DNA from: JBDTVS01 sp040007095
GTDB lineage: Bacteria > Acidobacteriota > Vicinamibacteria > Vicinamibacterales > CAVVIG01
DNA: 64,000 nucleotides
Reading direction: 5' to 3'
Assembly: GCA_040007095.1 (NCBI GenBank)
Contig: JBDTVS010000033.1
Location: 12,678 to 76,677, forward strand
Part shown: one piece after another, positions 50,192-58,227 of the stretch
Layout: each line of letters opens with the position of its first letter
Numbering within the stretch: position 1 is the stretch's first letter
Program-made: the position numbers and the translations under genes
The notes under the pieces: model-generated
Seen by the model: the letters and a program-made list of their open reading frames with translations, nothing else
The model's database searches: none
Told to the model about the DNA's origin: nothing

Positions 50192-52596
50192 CAGTTGGTC
50201 TCCAGCGATTTCATCCGCATTTGAAAGGGCGTGCTCCTGGCCATGGCCATGACCAACGCCCTGAACTGGTAATTCTCAGCGCGCGCCCCGCGGACAATCG
50301 CCCGCACCGCCGGTCGATCGTGATAGTCGAGCCCGCGGCCGAGCGCGTAGGTCAACAGCTTTTCCGTGAACGTCCCGACGAACACCTCCGGACGCTTCAT
50401 CAGCGCCTGCCGGAGCGAGAGGATGCCGTCCACCTTGGTGCCGTCCATCAACTGCCCGGATGCGTCGATCGGCGAACCACCATCACGCGTGCGCCAGGCG
50501 CCCACGGCATCGAAGTTCTCCATCGCAAAGCCAATCGGATCCATCAGCTTGTGGCAGGTCGCGCACACGGCATTGGCGCGGTGCAACTCCACCTGCTCAC
50601 GCAGCGATCGTGGCTTCGTCCCGCGGCTCGCTTCGAGTCCCGGCACGTCGGGCGGCGGCGGCGGGGGGGGCATGCCGAGCAGGTTGTCGAGAATCCACTT
50701 GCCGCGTACGACTGGCGACGTGCGATCCGGCTGCGACGTCACGAGCAGGATGGCGCCTTTGCCGAGCAGTCCCTTGCGCGCTTCGTCGGTCACCGTCACG
50801 CGGCGGAAGTGGCTGCCGTAGACATTCGGAATGCCGTAGTGGGCGGCGAGCCGCTCGTTCACGAACGTGTAGTCGGCGGTCAGCAGGTCGGTGACGTTGC
50901 GGTTTTCACGGATGATGCTCTGGAACAGGAGCTCGGTTTCGCGTTTGAACGACTGCCGCAGGTTGTCGTCGAAATCCGGAAATTCATTCTGATCGGGCAG
51001 CGCCGCGCGGAGATTCCGCAACTGCAGCCATTGACCCGCGAAGTTGTCGACCAGCGCTTCGGATCGCGGATCGGCGAGCAGCCGCTGCACCTGGCGCTCG
51101 AGCACCGCCGGCTTCTTCAGCTCGCCGCGACTCGCGACGTCGAGGAGTTCCTCGTCGGGGATGGTGCTCCACAGGAAGAACGACAAGCGCGAGGCGAGAT
51201 CGAAATCGTTGATCCGGTACGGCGTGCCGGGTGCCACATCGGCCGGCTCGTTCTCGAGCCGGAACGCAAACTTCGAGCTGGCGAGAATCGCGCGCAGCGC
51301 CCGTTCAATCCCGGCGTCGAACGTCCCGCCGTGACGGCCGGCGTCGTAGAACGCCATCAGCCGCGAGACCTCCGAGGGCGTAGCGGTACGGCGGTAGGCG
51401 CGGCGCGCCAGCGCGGTCACAATCCTTGTCGCGCACGGCGATTCGGCCGAGACAGCGGCCGGACGACAGATGAAGACGCGGCGTCTGCTTGGCGTGTCGC
51501 CGGGGCCGGTCGCCTTGAACGGGCCGGCGATCGTGACGCTCTCGATATGCGGCACCCCGGTGTGGTCCGTCGTGTCGACGGTGGTGCGCAAGAACTGCTG
51601 CATCCGCCCGCCGTTCTCGGCGGCGGTTTTCTGCACGAAGGTGGCCGCCACCGCGCGCGGGCCGGCCTTGACGTTCAACCGCACCTTCAGCCGGGCTTCG
51701 ACCGCATTGACGACGTCGGTGGCGTTGACCGATGACGCAATGAACTCGGCGTCGCCCCCGACTGTCGCGGCGTGTACGCGCGCGCCATCCACCAGAATTT
51801 CCACGGTATGTGGAAACTCGAGGCCGCGGATGGAGGCGAGCGTCGTTTCAAGCAGCTTGACGTTGATGACGTACTCGCCGTCGAGCGGGAAGTTGTGCCG
51901 CACGACCAGGCCACCGCGCGTCCCGAGCGGCAGGCCTTCGGTGTGAACGTCCTGCGACGTGTCGCCACGGATTCGGTAGGTGTCGGTGCTCGGGCTGATC
52001 CCCGGATCGCCGACGGCGAGCGCGCTGATCCTGCGCGCCGCAGCGAGATAGTGCTCCAGCAGCGCGGGCGAGACGCCGAGGACGTCCGCGTTGTTGTCGA
52101 AGCCACTGCTCGAATCGTCCGGCGGCAGCAGCGCGGAGGCGTCCACGTCGACGGCCAGCAGATCGTGAATCGCGTTGGCGTATTCCGCGCGATTGAGCCG
52201 GTGGAGGGCCGGCCGGCCCGGATCGGGGTTGGCCGCCGCCGCGTGATCGAGTGCGGTCTCCAGCCAGGAGGCGAGCGCATCGGACGCCGCCGCGTCGGGC
52301 CGCGGCGCGCCGACCGGCGGCATGGCGCCCGCCCGCAGTTTGCGCACCACCTTCTCCCAGATCTCCGCAGCGTCGGGAAGCTTGTCGAGGTCGAGCGAGT
52401 CGAGGACCAGGTCGGCGGTCTTCAGCCGCGTGCTGTGGCAGCTGATGCAATATTTGTTGACGGCCGCTCGAGCGTCGGTGGCCGATGACGGGGTCACGGT
52501 CGGCGACTGACGCTGCGCCTGCACCGTCATCGGTCCCGCGTACAGGAGCATGGCGAGCGAACCGGCCGCGACTAGAAGGCTTCGGCCTCTCCTCAT
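50191..52596 (-). CDS. DUF1587/1592/1588/1585 cytochrome c-type protein
   Basis: An 801-residue secreted protein with a signal peptide (LLVAAGSLAMLLYAGPMTVQ). A cytochrome motif CISCH lies near residue 50, and a second, CATCH, near residue 680 before the DUF1585 end (LTYALGRGLDYHDRPAVRAI). Between them lie the DUF1587 region (RLNRAEYANAIHDLLAVDVD), DUF1592 (FDLASRLSFFLWSTIPDEEL) and DUF1588 (RTSPVVRGKWILDNLLG). The order matches the standard multi-domain protein of Planctomycetes and Acidobacteria. It sits upstream of DUF1552 on the minus strand. The role is presumably redox in the periplasm. Confidence 0.92.
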   Translation of the reverse strand: MRRGRSLLVAAGSLAMLLYAGPMTVQAQRQSPTVTPSSATDARAAVNKYCISCHSTRLKTADLVLDSLDLDKLPDAAEIWEKVVRKLRAGAMPPVGAPRPDAAASDALASWLETALDHAAAANPDPGRPALHRLNRAEYANAIHDLLAVDVDASALLPPDDSSSGFDNNADVLGVSPALLEHYLAAARRISALAVGDPGISPSTDTYRIRGDTSQDVHTEGLPLGTRGGLVVRHNFPLDGEYVINVKLLETTLASIRGLEFPHTVEILVDGARVHAATVGGDAEFIASSVNATDVVNAVEARLKVRLNVKAGPRAVAATFVQKTAAENGGRMQQFLRTTVDTTDHTGVPHIESVTIAGPFKATGPGDTPSRRRVFICRPAAVSAESPCATRIVTALARRAYRRTATPSEVSRLMAFYDAGRHGGTFDAGIERALRAILASSKFAFRLENEPADVAPGTPYRINDFDLASRLSFFLWSTIPDEELLDVASRGELKKPAVLERQVQRLLADPRSEALVDNFAGQWLQLRNLRAALPDQNEFPDFDDNLRQSFKRETELLFQSIIRENRNVTDLLTADYTFVNERLAAHYGIPNVYGSHFRRVTVTDEARKGLLGKGAILLVTSQPDRTSPVVRGKWILDNLLGMPPPPPPPDVPGLEASRGTKPRSLREQVELHRANAVCATCHKLMDPIGFAMENFDAVGAWRTRDGGSPIDASGQLMDGTKVDGILSLRQALMKRPEVFVGTFTEKLLTYALGRGLDYHDRPAVRAIVRGARAENYQFRALVMAMARSTPFQMRMKSLETN

Positions 52597-52673
52597 TCAG
52601 TCAGACCCTCGTCAAATAGTACGTCCCAGACGCACTCTGCGCGCCAAGACTTTACAGGGTATCCCGAACTCAG

Positions 52674-52830
52674 CAGCCCGTGGTGAACGTCCTGCTGCAT
52701 TCGGCCGACGCTGCATCCCGCCTGGCAGCGTTGCTCCTCCCTCAAATAGTCCCGCTATGTTCGGTCGTCACGCCTTCCCAGCCGGGCGCATCGCCGGCCC
52801 CGGTGCGACGCGGGACTTCCACCACGGCTG
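52674..52830. repeat. Dispersed palindromic repeat, copy 6
   Basis: The left arm CAGCCCGTGGTGAACGTCC pairs with the inverse of GGGACTTCCACCACGGCTG. The core has CTGGCAGCGTTGCTCCTCC, TCCCGCTATGTTCGGTCG and CACGCCTTCCCAGCCGGGCG. The right end touches the stop codon of the minus-strand cytochrome gene (52831-52833). Confidence 0.8.
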
Positions 52831-53586
52831 TCAGGGGCCGCAATTCGGATCGACCGTCTCCAGGGAAACGAGGTTGATGCGGTTCTTGCCCGGCGCCCGG
52901 TAGAGCAGGCCCTTCGCCTGCATCTTCTGTCCGGCGTGGGCGGCCGGGTCGAACGAGTTGACACTGACCAGCCGGAACGTCTCGGCGCCGAGCGGCTTGC
53001 GGGACGCCTCCTTCAACGTGTCAGGCGTCGAGGGCCGCTCAATCGCCACCTCTGGTGTGCTGGTGCGGGTCAACGTCCACTGGTCGTTCGGACCGTGCGT
53101 CAAGCAGCCGACCACCTCAACCAGCCGGAAATTCGGCACGTCGTTCTGACCGTCCTTCCCGACGATCAGAATGCCGTCGAGCTTGCTGGCGCTCAGGGTC
53201 TCGTTCCCGGCGGGGAAGCCGTTCTTCTGAAGAATCAGGGCGACCATATTGATGTAGTCCTCGTCCGGCAGGCTGGACGGACTATCTGGTGGCATCGTGT
53301 CCCGCACCTTGGCGAACAACGCGCTCAGTTCCTGTGTCTCCCACGTGGCCATGAACCCCTTCCCGTGCAGGGAGGGCCCGCGGTCGCTGCCGCCGAGGTC
53401 GTCGCTGTGGCACCGCCGACACACGGCCACCAGCGGCTTTTTCGCCTGCTCGACCTGGGATGCGGTGTAGACGCCGGTCCAGATCCGGGCACCGTCGCCG
53501 TCACCCGCTTCCGCCGGTTTTCCGGCGTGCGCGGTCACGACGTAGGCCAGCATCGCCATCGGAAGCAGTATCAGTCTTCGTCGCAT
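52831..53586 (-). CDS. Secreted single-heme cytochrome c
   Basis: A 251-residue protein with a signal peptide (LLPMAMLAYVVTAHA). One heme motif, CRRCH, lies near residue 56, followed by a Met ligand region (DTMPPDSPSSLPDEDYINM). It has an extra C-terminal domain of about 120 residues, beta-rich, with SASKLDGILIVGKDGQ. It is probably an electron carrier for the nearby DUF1592 cytochrome. The stop codon lies at the end of repeat copy 6, so the C-terminus (VDPNCGP) may have been cut short. Confidence 0.85.
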   Translation of the reverse strand: MRRRLILLPMAMLAYVVTAHAGKPAEAGDGDGARIWTGVYTASQVEQAKKPLVAVCRRCHSDDLGGSDRGPSLHGKGFMATWETQELSALFAKVRDTMPPDSPSSLPDEDYINMVALILQKNGFPAGNETLSASKLDGILIVGKDGQNDVPNFRLVEVVGCLTHGPNDQWTLTRTSTPEVAIERPSTPDTLKEASRKPLGAETFRLVSVNSFDPAAHAGQKMQAKGLLYRAPGKNRINLVSLETVDPNCGP

Positions 53587-53693
53587 GGCTTCCTTTCACC
53601 ACAACCGCCCGCGATTTCGCCGGCCGAGACAACGGAGCGGCCGGTGGTAGTGATTCCAAAGAGACGGTCCCTGGCCGCCGCCCGCGTACGACT

Positions 53694-54293
53694 CTATCGC
53701 GGCGTGTCGGGCTTCGCCGGTGCCGCGCTCGTGGCGGGCGCCGGTGTCCGAGGTTGCGAAGGGCGCAAGGCGTGGTGGATGCGGGATTGGAAGCGCCAGC
53801 CCTGCGCGGTTTTCACGTAGGTGTCCTCGTAAAACCCATCGTGTTCGATCTTGTTCGGGTTGCCGTCGAGGCCGATCATCAGCATGTTCACCGTCCCGGC
53901 GGCTCCCTCCGCGGTCGGCTTGATGATGTGGTTGACGTACATGTGATGGACGCCCTGCTTGATCCAGCCGACGTTCTTGCACCCGAGTCTCCCGCCTCCG
54001 GACGCTTCCGCCAACCGTTCCCGTCCCTGGAATTTCCCCCCGACGGCCCCATTGATAAAGGGCGCGAAGTATCCGTCGGGCGCGAACAGATCGGCATAGT
54101 CGTAGCCGTTGTTCGAGCAGGTGTCGATGTATTGGGCGTAAAGCGAGACCAGTTGCTGGATCTGAATGTAGTCGAGCGCCGTGAGCTCCATTGGCGGCGG
54201 TGCCGCTGCAGCGCGCTCCTGGGCCACCGCCGTGAGCTGAAGGGTCAGGCCGATTCCGACGGCCACGGCCGCGAGCGCTTTCGCATTCAACAT
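53694..54293 (-). CDS. Secreted NTF2/SnoaL-like protein
   Basis: A 199-residue protein with a signal peptide (AAVAVGIGLTLQLTAVAQE) and an NTF2-like fold: DYIQIQQLVSLYAQYIDTCS, then DYADLFAPDGYFAPF, and a last strand GFYEDTYVKTAQGWRFQSR. SnoaL-like proteins bind or isomerise small molecules. Active-site residues (Tyr, Asp, His) are present, but the reaction is not known. A Pro/Ala-rich C-terminal tail (~25 residues) is likely disordered. It lies 107 bp upstream of the cytochrome gene, on the same strand. Confidence 0.8.
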   Translation of the reverse strand: MLNAKALAAVAVGIGLTLQLTAVAQERAAAAPPPMELTALDYIQIQQLVSLYAQYIDTCSNNGYDYADLFAPDGYFAPFINGAVGGKFQGRERLAEASGGGRLGCKNVGWIKQGVHHMYVNHIIKPTAEGAAGTVNMLMIGLDGNPNKIEHDGFYEDTYVKTAQGWRFQSRIHHALRPSQPRTPAPATSAAPAKPDTPR

Positions 54294-54718
54294 CTTCGTG
54301 TTCCTATGGGCAGGCGACGTGCCTAAGCTCTGGCATTAAACGACGGACGGGCACCAGGTCAACGTCGAACCTGCCATGGCTTCTCGTCTGGCCATCTCGG
54401 CCAATGAAAAAATCACGATCGCGCCGCGTGCGTCGCCACGCCGCCCGTCTCGATGGGGGGTGCAGGGTCGAGCCTATTGTCAACCATTGCGTTGCTCTTG
54501 TCGCCACCTTAATTACCGGTCCGAAGTACTGGCAGGAACCGTTCATCACCAGCTGGCATTTCAAGCGGGAACCGGACGGTTCGAAGTGGAACCCGACGGC
54601 GTGCAAGATCGATCCCCCGGTGGTCCTGCCGCCATAGCGCCGGTCCAGCGACAACTGCCGGCGTTTTGTTGCGCAGACTCACTCGCTTTTCCCGGTCTTC
54701 CTGCGTAGACTGCCCGCC
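54294..54718. other. Intergenic region with gene remnant
   Basis: 425 bp. It holds the coding-like remnant at 54404-54637 (see that entry). No complete gene or clear promoter is visible. Confidence 0.45.
54404..54637 (+). pseudogene. Fragment of a secreted protein (C-terminal part)
   Basis: Frame of 77 codons. The first ~25 residues are Arg-rich and not protein-like, but the rest (LITGPKYWQEPFITSWHFKR, then EPDGSKWNPTACKIDPP) looks like the C-terminus of a secreted acidobacterial protein family with a conserved EPDG and NPT(A/P)C ending. No start and no upstream domain is present, so it is probably a truncated gene. Confidence 0.4.
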
Positions 54719-54874
54719 GTGGGACCGTACGTCGCTCTCCACATCGTCCTGATCGGATTTTTTGTCTTCGGCGCGCTGCACTACTTCGCGCAGTGGTGGA
54801 TGGCGCGCGATGAACGCCTGCTGCTTGGATTCTCGGTGAGTCCCCAAGCAGTTGCTCATTTGACGAGGGTGAGG
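54719..54874 (+). pseudogene. Membrane-protein N-terminal remnant in frame with the toxin gene
   Basis: Starting at GTG 54719 the frame encodes GPYVALHIVLIGFFVFGALH and a following YFAQWWMARDERLLLGFSV. This looks like the beginning of a multi-span sensor protein. It then runs without a stop into the toxin gene, whose own start is probably ATG 54875. I read it as a remnant that happens to be in frame. Alternatively it is a true extension giving a 234-residue protein. Confidence 0.4.
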
Positions 54875-55423
54875 ATGAACGGTCTCAGATCGCGTCTGCT
54901 GTGGGCAGTCGCTGCAGTCCTTGTGCTCGCCTTCAACGCCTGCGGTCGACCGAGTTCGGCGCCGGCGGCAAGTTCGGCGTTGTTGACGCCTGTCTCAACA
55001 CCTGTGCCAGTGCCCGCTGCTGGTGACAGTGTCCCGGTTCGCGATCTGCAGGTTGACGAATCGATGGGCGGTCACACGTTGGCACGGCACGTTGGGAAAA
55101 CGGACACCGAGCTTGCCGATCGACTGCGACGAGAGCCGCAGATCTCGAGCGCGTCGACGTATGCCGATCGCGCGACGGCTGAGCGGGCCGTTGGAGCCGC
55201 GCTGGCGTCGGCGGCCGGCAGGCTGGCCGGGTGGCTACACCGGAGCGGACGACGGCCCAACTTGGTACTCCACTATGTGGATCGCACGAGGCGGCCCCTC
55301 GGCCGGTCACTCTCCCGCGGGCAGCGGGCGACGCTGCCGTCCGACCGGGTCCTCGTTGTGCTGCGCTGGGACGAGCGCGACGAACGCTTCTTCGTGCTGA
55401 CGTCATATCCGGAGGTCCAATAG
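54875..55423 (+). CDS. Lipoprotein with C-terminal RNase A-like (CdiA-CT type) toxin domain
   Basis: A 182-residue protein. The N-terminus (MNGLRSRLLWAVAAVLVLAF, then NAC) forms a lipobox, followed by a Ser/Ala/Pro-rich linker. The C-terminal ~120 residues match the bacterial CdiA-CT RNase A-like toxin: GGHTLARHVGKTDTELADRL, SSASTYADRATAERAVGAAL, and VLVVLRWDERDERFFVLTSY at the end. Conserved His and a late Ser/Thr-Tyr likely form the active site of the BECR-type RNase fold. The immunity gene overlaps it by one base. Toxins of this type normally ride at the end of large CdiA or Rhs proteins. Here the toxin stands alone with a lipid anchor. Confidence 0.78.
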   Translation: MNGLRSRLLWAVAAVLVLAFNACGRPSSAPAASSALLTPVSTPVPVPAAGDSVPVRDLQVDESMGGHTLARHVGKTDTELADRLRREPQISSASTYADRATAERAVGAALASAAGRLAGWLHRSGRRPNLVLHYVDRTRRPLGRSLSRGQRATLPSDRVLVVLRWDERDERFFVLTSYPEVQ

Positions 55424-55740
55424 TGAAGCGGTTGAAGGCGTCAGATTTTCCCGGGTTGCAAAAGGTCTTCTCCGGTTACCTGCACGAAGATTTTCTTGAC
55501 GAGTACGGCACGCCGGCGGCGGCGTTGCGCGCGTTTCGAGACGACGCGGACCCCGCCGAACGCCTGCAGTTTTCGACCGAGGCGCGGCGCTTTCTTGAAC
55601 GCTCCGGACAGGTCCCGTTCAACGAGGTTCGCGTCCTCGTCGCACGTCTTGGGTGCCGGTGGACGCCGCCTTCGCGTCACGCCCTGATCGCCTTGCTGGC
55701 TGAGACCACGACTTCGCCGGCAAACGGCCCCGTCACTTAG
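55423..55740 (+). CDS. Cognate immunity protein (CdiI-like)
   Basis: A 105-residue cytosolic protein starting at GTG 55423, with GGAGG about ten bases upstream. It has helices such as FPGLQKVFSGYLHEDFLDEY and FRDDADPAERLQFSTEARRF, typical of the helical immunity protein family paired with RNase A-like CDI toxins. It should neutralise the toxin encoded by the overlapping gene. Its stop codon coincides with the end of repeat copy 7. Confidence 0.78.
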   Translation: MKRLKASDFPGLQKVFSGYLHEDFLDEYGTPAAALRAFRDDADPAERLQFSTEARRFLERSGQVPFNEVRVLVARLGCRWTPPSRHALIALLAETTTSPANGPVT

Positions 55741-55903
55741 TACTCCGTTTCACAATTACGCTAACGTATCGGCCGCCGATGCATCCCGCCTCGCGGCGTT
55801 GCTCGTCGGTCAAATGCTCCCGGCATTCTTCCTCCTCGCGCCTGGCGATCCGGGCGCCTCGCCGCCCGAATACGTCACCGTAATTGCGAAGCGGAGTACT
55901 TAG
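55736..55903. repeat. Dispersed palindromic repeat, copy 7
   Basis: Left arm CTTAGTACTCCGTTTCACAA (55736 on) pairs with the inverse of TTGCGAAGCGGAGTACTTAG on the right; the pair extends inwards through AATTACG / CGTAATT. The core contains CGGCGTTGCTCGTCGG, TGCTCCCGGCATTCTTCC and CGCGCCTGGCGATCCGGG. The first bases are the stop codon of the immunity gene. Confidence 0.83.
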
Positions 55904-55927
55904 AACGCGATGCAGCATTGAAATCCG

Positions 55928-55965
55928 GAACCACAAAGACACGAAGAACACAAAATTGTGGTTCA
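55928..55965. repeat. Short hairpin repeat, type CACAAAG/CTTTGTG, copy 2
   Basis: GAACCACAAAGACACGAAGA followed by ACACAAAATTGTGGTTC: a short hairpin after repeat copy 7. Same family as 46998-47062 and 61297-61332. Confidence 0.6.
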
Positions 55966-56009
55966 CCATCTACTTCGCACCGTGCGATTAAAATTAGGAC
56001 CTTCAGCGC

Positions 56010-56288
56010 TCAGCCAAGCCGTGCGATGGTCGCGCCCAGGTGCGAAGCCGGGTCGTCCCAGAACTCGATGACGAGCGGATGGCGCTCGAGGGTGGCCTGC
56101 ACGATGCCGCGCTGAACGCCCCGGCCGCGTCCATGAATGAGTCGAACCTCGCGGATGCCAGCCGCTCGAGCCTCGTGGACGTACTCCTCGACGACCGACG
56201 GAATGTCCCTGGGATGGAACGTGTGGAGGTCCAGTTCCGGCCCGATGGGAATTCTGATCGGGTCCGGCGTCAGCTGGTCGTCATGCAT
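56010..56288 (-). CDS. Smr-domain endonuclease-like protein
   Basis: A 92-residue single-domain protein. ELDLHTFHPRDIPSVVEEYV and IREVRLIHGRGRGVQRGIVQ carry the LDLH and HGxG motifs of the Smr (small MutS-related) family. These domains nick DNA or cleave RNA. The protein has no linker domains, making it a minimal Smr. It is on the minus strand, between repeat copy 7 and the Hsp70-like gene, with about 118 bp to the latter. Confidence 0.88.
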   Translation of the reverse strand: MHDDQLTPDPIRIPIGPELDLHTFHPRDIPSVVEEYVHEARAAGIREVRLIHGRGRGVQRGIVQATLERHPLVIEFWDDPASHLGATIARLG

Positions 56289-56406
56289 GAGGCACGTTTG
56301 CAGACCCGCTCATTACGGATCCGGCCCGGCGATGCGGCTTGCCGTAGATCGCCATCATCAGGCTCGCTGGCGCGGTCAAACAGTCCGACCGACAGCCATG
56401 GACGTG

Positions 56407-57747
56407 TCAGTGGGCGGGCCACTGCTCCTCGGCTCGGAGGGCCAGGCCCGTCGCCACCGACGTCAGCTCCGCCCCTCCCGTAATCTTTGGCCGTCCGAAG
56501 CGGGTGACAAAGATCTCCCTGACCGCCGGGACGAAGGAGGAGCCGCCGGTCAGGAAGACGTGGTCGATATCGTTGGCCGACACGCCGGTCGTGTTGAGCA
56601 GTCGGTCCACACAGGCGGCGATGGCGGCAAGTTCCGCCTCGATCCACTGGTCGAATTGGTTCCGGGTGACGGTGATGTCCATCGAGATCGGATCGCAGCG
56701 AAACCTGAACTGCGTGTCGGTCCGCACTGAGAGGTCGAATTTCGTACGCCGAACGGCCTCATGGAGCTGGTAGCCGAGCTCGCCTTGAATCAAATGAATG
56801 AGCGCTTGAATGCGCTCTGGAACCGACGCGTGCTGCAGCAGCCGCTCCAGTTTGTCGATGTTTGCCGCGTTGTTCATGAACGAAACGTGGTGCCACCGCT
56901 CGAGGCGATCGTACGGCCAGTTGGGCATCGGCAAGAACTTGCTGGGAGGGGACAAATACTCGGATCCCAGCCCCAGGCGAGGAGCGACCAGCTTTCGGAT
57001 GATCTGTCGGTCGAATGCGTCGCCAGCAATGGCGACGCCGTCGCTGCCGAGGATGTCGTGGCTCGTGCGGCCTCGCCGCCTGACCGAGGGGCCGACGTGC
57101 AGCAGCGAAAAGTCACTCGTGCCACCGCCGAAATCGCCGATCAGGATCAGTTCGTCGTGCTCGAGGCCTCGTTCGTAGCTGTAAGCCGCCGCGACCGGCT
57201 CGTATTCGAAGACGATGTCCTCGAACCCGCACCGCTTGACGGCAGTGCGTAGCCGCGTCAGCGCGAACTGATCGTCTGACTCGTCGCCGCCAGTGGAAAA
57301 GTGCACCGGGCGTCCCACCACAACCCGACTCGGGATGCCACCGAGTGCCCGGCGCGCATCCGAAAGCATGTGGTGAACGACGAGCGCGATCATGTCTTCG
57401 AGCGTGTACCGTTTCGAAAAGATCGCGGTTCCGTCGAAGCGGCGGTCGGCAAGGAAGGCTTTCAGCGACTGGATCAGACGCCCCTTTTCTTCGGCGTTCA
57501 GATACCGTTCGATGGCGACAGGGCCGGCACTCGAGGTCAGCCGGGTGCCCGAGCTCCCACGGTGGCGCTGGAAGTAGAGGATCGAAGGGAAGGTCTGGGT
57601 CGGGCCTTGCGGCGTTGCAAAGGAGGCGAGAACGGGCAGCGAATCTGCGACCCTGGCAACGGCGCTGTTGGTCGTGCCGAAGTCCAGGCCGACGCTGCCG
57701 CCCTTGACGAACTCCAGTTGAGAGCGGACCTCGAATGATGGCGTCAT
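56407..57747 (-). CDS. Hsp70-family protein (YegD-like)
   Basis: A 446-residue protein with the actin-like ATPase domain only: phosphate-1 motif VGLDFGTTNSAVARVA, phosphate-2 LIGDFGGGTSDFSLLHVG, and adenosine motif HVFLTGGSSFVPAVREIF. It has no substrate-binding C-terminal domain of the DnaK type, which fits the YegD group. It may act as a chaperone without DnaJ, or regulate an unknown partner. Length matches YegD (about 450). No ribosome site was read for the start at 57747. Confidence 0.9.
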   Translation of the reverse strand: MTPSFEVRSQLEFVKGGSVGLDFGTTNSAVARVADSLPVLASFATPQGPTQTFPSILYFQRHRGSSGTRLTSSAGPVAIERYLNAEEKGRLIQSLKAFLADRRFDGTAIFSKRYTLEDMIALVVHHMLSDARRALGGIPSRVVVGRPVHFSTGGDESDDQFALTRLRTAVKRCGFEDIVFEYEPVAAAYSYERGLEHDELILIGDFGGGTSDFSLLHVGPSVRRRGRTSHDILGSDGVAIAGDAFDRQIIRKLVAPRLGLGSEYLSPPSKFLPMPNWPYDRLERWHHVSFMNNAANIDKLERLLQHASVPERIQALIHLIQGELGYQLHEAVRRTKFDLSVRTDTQFRFRCDPISMDITVTRNQFDQWIEAELAAIAACVDRLLNTTGVSANDIDHVFLTGGSSFVPAVREIFVTRFGRPKITGGAELTSVATGLALRAEEQWPAH

Positions 57748-57907
57748 CCTTCTCCGGGGCGATCGAAAACACGTGACACGGTGGCTGGCCAGGGGCGGGA
57801 ATGTTCACGACCGCACAGGGGTGCACATTCTATACGGAGGATCAGAGTCTGACGCTGGTCGGCTGCCAGATTCGCATCGACGGGCGGCAAACGGCTCTGA
57901 CACTCCG

Positions 57908-57935
57908 ATACACGCGACATCTGATACACGCGACA
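57908..57935 (+). repeat. Duplicated 14-bp motif at promoter
   Basis: GATACACGCGACAT occurs twice, separated by two bases (CT), directly before the -35 box. Direct repeats in this position are often binding sites for a regulator; here that is an inference only. Confidence 0.45.
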
Positions 57936-57964
57936 TTGACACCTGTAGGGTTGCCGTGTACATT
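57936..57964 (+). promoter_or_regulatory. Promoter for the TonB-dependent receptor gene
   Basis: TTGACA (57936-57941), exactly 17 bp, then TACATT (57959-57964). This is the best sigma70-type promoter seen in the window. The predicted transcript has a leader of about 255 nt before ATG 58228, long enough for control at the RNA level. Confidence 0.62.
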
Positions 57965-58227
57965 CCGCAGCCACATCAAGCGATACTACACGCGGTTTCG
58001 CAACCAGCGGTTGAACATCGCGGGACGGCTCCTCTACCGGGCGTCAGGCAGGAACCTGCCGTCTCCCGCCAGTTCGCGCGTTCTCATCGAATCGCATGAA
58101 CTGGCCTTTCCCATCGGGGCATCGTCCAGTCGGACTTGGATTGCCCCGACGCTGAAATCTCGCACGGCGATCGTGGCGTGGAGTTGTGCGTTATCGTGAA
58201 TTCGAGTGGTCTCCCAAAGGAGAGAGT

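Larger units (their letters stand above)
57748..58227. other. Intergenic region upstream of the TonB receptor
   Basis: 480 bp. It holds a good promoter (57936-57964) and a duplicated GATACACGCGACAT motif (about 57908-57935) just upstream of it. The open frame 57801-58199 has no protein-like features and is not called. Confidence 0.5.

Noticed and set aside
55733..55969. 78-codon minus-strand frame
   Set aside because: Translated repeat copy 7 plus a short hairpin. Its similarity to the ankyrin N-terminal extension comes from the repeat, not from homology of proteins.
57801..58199. 132-codon frame upstream of the TonB receptor
   Set aside because: It overlaps the promoter and a direct repeat, shows no domain or plausible ribosome site, and has mixed composition.
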